Assembly (NCBI GenBank): GCA_030523505.1
Contig: JAUNIK010000100.1
Coordinates: 1-8,551, forward strand
Source of the DNA: Prevotellaceae bacterium
GTDB taxonomy: Bacteria; Bacteroidota; Bacteroidia; Bacteroidales; Bacteroidaceae
DNA length: 8,551 nucleotides
Reading direction: 5' to 3'
Positions 5,599 to 8,551 of this stretch are shown one piece after another; position 1 is the first letter of the stretch, and the number at the start of each line of letters is the position of its first letter. The notes beneath the pieces are model-generated. The model worked only from the letters and a program-made list of their open reading frames with translations, had not been told where the DNA came from and searched no databases. Made by a program: the position numbers and the translations under genes.

Positions 5599-7293
5599 AT
5601 GAAAAAAATATCTTCCATAATACGATGGACCCTATTCTTTGCACTTGCTATGAGCTTTGCAGCTTGTAGCATGATGGAGGTGGAGAATATCGACAACAAT
5701 GGGGATAATCCTGAGGTAAAAGGAGACGGTGCATACCTTATCCTTAACTTCAGCTCAAGCACTCGTGCCACCAACCATCCTTTCGGTAGTGAAAATGGTG
5801 ACGGAAGAGAGAGTGCACACAACTACGAGAACAAGGTTGATAACTTATGCTTCTTCATATATAATGACGGAGCCAAGAAATTCAACGAAGCTAATGGAAA
5901 TACCACCTTCACATATAAAGCATATATTGATAACATTAACTACGAAGGCGTGCGCGAAGAAGGTGAAAATGTAATATTCCCACCAAAGAGATTCCACATT
6001 GAGGCTTATTACCCAAAAGAAGGTGATAGAATTATGGTTCTCATAAATGCTGGCAACCTGACATATAAGATAAAGACTATCGATGATCTCCGCAATGCTC
6101 AGATAACAAAGCAGAACACGTGGACATCAGCTAAATATATAAAAGACTACAACAGTTTTGCTATGACATCATGTACTGATGATGACACCTATGGCAAGAT
6201 TGAAATCACCGACAAGGATGGCAAGAAACATGCTGGTTCTTACGATGATCCATTCGTAGCTCGCGTGGATGTTGAGCGTGTTGCTGCACGAGTTGACTGG
6301 GTTCTGCCAGAGGACGGAAGCCATAATCCTATTGTCGATCCTACATGGGGAGCTGTATATGAGACAAAGGCTGATGATGGTATTGCTGGTAAACTGTACG
6401 TATCTGATATCCGAATGGTGAACGAGAACCAGATGCCAACCTATCTCATACGCCGTATTGCAACAAGTGTAAACCCTCTTGTGGGTGAAAACTATATGGG
6501 TAAGGTTACCCTCGACACAAAGGAACTTCCTCAGCAGTATGTAGTAGAACCGCTTACCACTGAAAAGATTGCTGGAAAAGAATACAACGAAGAATTGCTC
6601 GACACTTGGTTTGGTGCTTCAAGGTTTAAGAATTCAATGAACGCCACCACCTTCTTCCCTGCCGGTAATGATTACAAGGTTGGCTTCAATGCTACCAATA
6701 CTGCCGACAACAACTACAAGCGTTTCGAAACAGATTTCATTGATAATAAAAAATGTTGGTGCTACACTCTTGGTTATCTCATGGAAAATACCATGGACAA
6801 GAGTGAGTACACGAATTCAAACTTGCGTACTGGATTGCAGTTGAAGTGTACATTCCTGCCACAGGACATCTACCAATTCCCAGAAGGGGCAACAGTTCCT
6901 GTCAGACTCGAGAACACTGGCGACAACTACAAGATTGGCCGTTCATTCTGCTATCTCAAGAATACTGCAGATGTTAAGAAATCGCTGTTCTTCGATACTA
7001 ACCTTGATGCAACACGCTACCTTTCAATTCAAGGAGACAAAGAGAATTACGAGATCTACAACTACGAGAATGGTGCTTGCTACTATTATATTTGGTTAAA
7101 GCATGCCGCATGCGACAACGCTTCTGATGAAGGTAATTATCCAATGGAGTATGCAATAGTACGCAACAACATTTATCGTATAAAGATTGAGAAGATTCTC
7201 CACCTTGGAACAGCAGAGCCAGAAGATGTAAAAGAAGCTCTCATCGAAGTACTTCAGTGGAATCTTCGCATCCAGCCGACAATTTATTTATAA
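5599..7293 (+). CDS. Second fimbrillin-like lipoprotein, probable accessory fimbrial subunit
   Basis: The frame is open from a TTG at 5575, but ATG 5599 is the better start because it gives a normal signal peptide, MKKISSIIRW to lipobox FAAC with Cys23, and a 564-residue protein. A Thr-Arg-Ala site at 55-57 is placed like the maturation site of fimbrillins. Core fimbrillin marks follow: NLCFFIYND (82-90), RVDVERVAARVDWVLP (222-237), YLMENTMD (393-400), ACYYYIWLKHA (493-503) and MEYAIVRNNIYRIKIEKILHLG (516-537). The chain ends LQWNLRIQPTIYL (552-564), a putative donor strand. It has at least eight cysteines beyond the lipid one, including CWC at 386-388. It uses more ATA and AAA codons than the major subunit, suggesting lower expression. 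By position it resembles the accessory subunits that follow the anchor in P. gingivalis (such as Mfa3 and Mfa4), but I cannot assign it to one of them. The fimbrillin fold is likely; shaft adaptor versus tip-proximal subunit is open. Confidence 0.8.
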   Translation: MKKISSIIRWTLFFALAMSFAACSMMEVENIDNNGDNPEVKGDGAYLILNFSSSTRATNHPFGSENGDGRESAHNYENKVDNLCFFIYNDGAKKFNEANGNTTFTYKAYIDNINYEGVREEGENVIFPPKRFHIEAYYPKEGDRIMVLINAGNLTYKIKTIDDLRNAQITKQNTWTSAKYIKDYNSFAMTSCTDDDTYGKIEITDKDGKKHAGSYDDPFVARVDVERVAARVDWVLPEDGSHNPIVDPTWGAVYETKADDGIAGKLYVSDIRMVNENQMPTYLIRRIATSVNPLVGENYMGKVTLDTKELPQQYVVEPLTTEKIAGKEYNEELLDTWFGASRFKNSMNATTFFPAGNDYKVGFNATNTADNNYKRFETDFIDNKKCWCYTLGYLMENTMDKSEYTNSNLRTGLQLKCTFLPQDIYQFPEGATVPVRLENTGDNYKIGRSFCYLKNTADVKKSLFFDTNLDATRYLSIQGDKENYEIYNYENGACYYYIWLKHAACDNASDEGNYPMEYAIVRNNIYRIKIEKILHLGTAEPEDVKEALIEVLQWNLRIQPTIYL

Positions 7294-7317
7294 TTCAAAA
7301 GTATAGGCAAAACAACA

Positions 7318-8551
7318 ATGAGACGATATATATTATACATAGGGATACTACTGAGCATGGTATTGACTTCTTGCTCAATTGTTGACCGTCCTGATGACAA
7401 TGAAGGAGATTACGGCAAGGATGTGACCGTAAAAGGAACCATTATGGCACGTGCAACAGGTGAGCCAGAAGATACAAATATCGGGAGCGAACTCATCAAC
7501 GACTGGTGGGTGCTTTTTGTTGACAATACAGAGAAAATCGTCAAATACATTGACCGTACAACAGCAACAGGCAACACAAAGGCAGTAGTAGAGGAAGGAT
7601 TCTACCTTGAAATCCCTGCTGGAACATATACAGCTTACTCATTCGCAAATATCACTCGCACTCAGGTTGAGAAAATTACAGGAGAAGGGACTCTTGCAGA
7701 AGGGAATCGAATGCCAGCAAATATTAATAATGTAGATTTCAACATTACAAGCATCATTCCCAATGGTCGTAATTTCGAAGAAAATACCACTAATATCCCT
7801 ATGACGGGAAAACAGGAAGTAACTTTCCAGAAGGATGGGGCTGCAGTTGTCCTGGAAGTAATTCGTATGGTTGCAAAGTTAGAGTTCCGTTATCGCAATG
7901 CTTCTACAAAAGACATTACCATCAACAGTGTTTCAATGCAGCAGACAAATCTGACAAGTATTCCACTTCTTCCAAATTATGAATACCTCAAGAATGGTTG
8001 GCCTGTAGATGCGACAGATGGTGCGACAGAGGCAGCAACATATAAACGAAACATTGCCCAGACACTTGGTGCTTCGGGAACAGAGATTCAGTTCACCGAC
8101 ATATTCTACATGATTGAAGAACAAGCAAAGTTTGTTCCTGCAAAGCGATTCACAATAGCTCTCAATATTACTCGCAAAGGACAAGACCCAGAGACACTCT
8201 ATGCAATGACAGATAATCTCGAGTCTTTCTATCGCAACGACCATGTTGTCATTCCTATTGTGTTCAGCGACTACGCTATCGATATTGATGTAAACTTCTA
8301 CCCACCAATCGGTGGCTATCCAGCAGTTATCACCAACAACGACAAGGACGACTTCTATTGTGAGTTTGCCACACAGGGTAACTTCGTTATCCGTCCGAAG
8401 GTGGAGGATGCATCAAACGGTCATAAGCTGATTTACAACAATGGAAATCCTTATTTCACCTACGCATTGAAGTCTGTTGATAATACCGACATCTTCAGCA
8501 TTGCACCTCATATCGAAGCAGAGACAGGTGAGTTGTTAGGATGCCTCAACA
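7318..8551 (+). CDS. Fimbrial lipoprotein, possible tip subunit (partial, runs off the window)
   Basis: The frame is open for 411 codons from ATG 7318 with no stop before the window end. The signal peptide MRRYILYIGILLSMVLTSC ends in a lipobox at Cys19, followed by SIVD. An Ala-Arg-Ala site at 44-46 fits fimbrillin-type maturation. Weak but recurrent family marks are WWVLFVD (63-69), a possible first-strand region, VIRMVAKLEFRYRN (181-194) and YRNDHVVIPIVFSDYAIDIDVNF (305-327), which corresponds to the late RN-x-x-Y region of fimbrillins. In a simple fimbrillin the chain would end soon after this. Here at least 80 more residues follow, including GNFVIRPKV (354-362), which suggests an added C-terminal domain as expected for a tip subunit. 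The gene starts 24 bases after the previous stop and is likely co-transcribed. Membership of a fimbrial lipoprotein family is likely; the exact family (DUF4906-like or other) and the tip role are not settled. Confidence 0.7.
   Translation, partial: MRRYILYIGILLSMVLTSCSIVDRPDDNEGDYGKDVTVKGTIMARATGEPEDTNIGSELINDWWVLFVDNTEKIVKYIDRTTATGNTKAVVEEGFYLEIPAGTYTAYSFANITRTQVEKITGEGTLAEGNRMPANINNVDFNITSIIPNGRNFEENTTNIPMTGKQEVTFQKDGAAVVLEVIRMVAKLEFRYRNASTKDITINSVSMQQTNLTSIPLLPNYEYLKNGWPVDATDGATEAATYKRNIAQTLGASGTEIQFTDIFYMIEEQAKFVPAKRFTIALNITRKGQDPETLYAMTDNLESFYRNDHVVIPIVFSDYAIDIDVNFYPPIGGYPAVITNNDKDDFYCEFATQGNFVIRPKVEDASNGHKLIYNNGNPYFTYALKSVDNTDIFSIAPHIEAETGELLGCLN

Noticed and set aside
7933..8244. Minus-strand open frame (103 codons) near the window end
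   Set aside because: It is antisense to the partial fimbrial lipoprotein, which has a signal peptide, lipobox and continuous frame to the edge.

Overview
The window looks like a fimbria (type V pilus) locus from a Bacteroidales bacterium, most likely Prevotella or a close relative. This rests on the protein families (DUF3575, DUF3868/OmpA-like, Mfa1-type fimbrillin, FimB/Mfa2-type anchor), on Bacteroidota-style lipoprotein signals with acidic residues just after the lipobox cysteine, and on AT-rich leaders mostly without Shine-Dalgarno sequences. The genus is inference. All six genes lie on the + strand. No RNA gene, insertion sequence or CRISPR array was seen.

Layout: 1-84 is a leader with a near-perfect hairpin at the window edge and a short direct repeat. 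85-708 encodes a DUF3575 protein, probably an outer-membrane beta-barrel. After 20 bases, with a strong Shine-Dalgarno, 729-2261 encodes a secreted DUF3868 protein with a Pro-Glu linker, an OmpA-like domain and a TPR-like tail. 2300-4198 encodes a large Mfa1-type fimbrillin lipoprotein that carries an apparent extra domain. A terminator-like hairpin (4224-4259) follows it. 4293-5510 encodes the FimB/Mfa2-type anchor. 5599-7293 encodes a second, cysteine-rich fimbrillin-like lipoprotein. 7318 to the window end is a further fimbrial lipoprotein, open at the 3' side, whose chain runs past its fimbrillin-like region and may be a tip subunit.

How the genes fit together: in characterised type V pili (P. 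gingivalis FimA and Mfa1), subunits are exported as lipoproteins, cleaved after an arginine by a surface protease, and polymerised by strand exchange. An Mfa2/FimB protein anchors the fibre and limits its length, and accessory subunits sit at the tip. Here the three fimbrillin-like proteins each have an Arg-Ala site near the mature N-terminus and the anchor has none in the same place. The major subunit, anchor and second fimbrillin share a C-terminal W-x-x-R-x-Q signature. The two leading envelope genes are candidates for an outer-membrane/periplasmic platform for the fibre. The hairpin after the major subunit could set the excess of shaft over anchor and tip subunits.

Gaps between genes are all under 100 bases. 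No convincing Bacteroidota promoter (TTTG / TAnnTTTG) was found, so the main promoter may lie upstream of the window.
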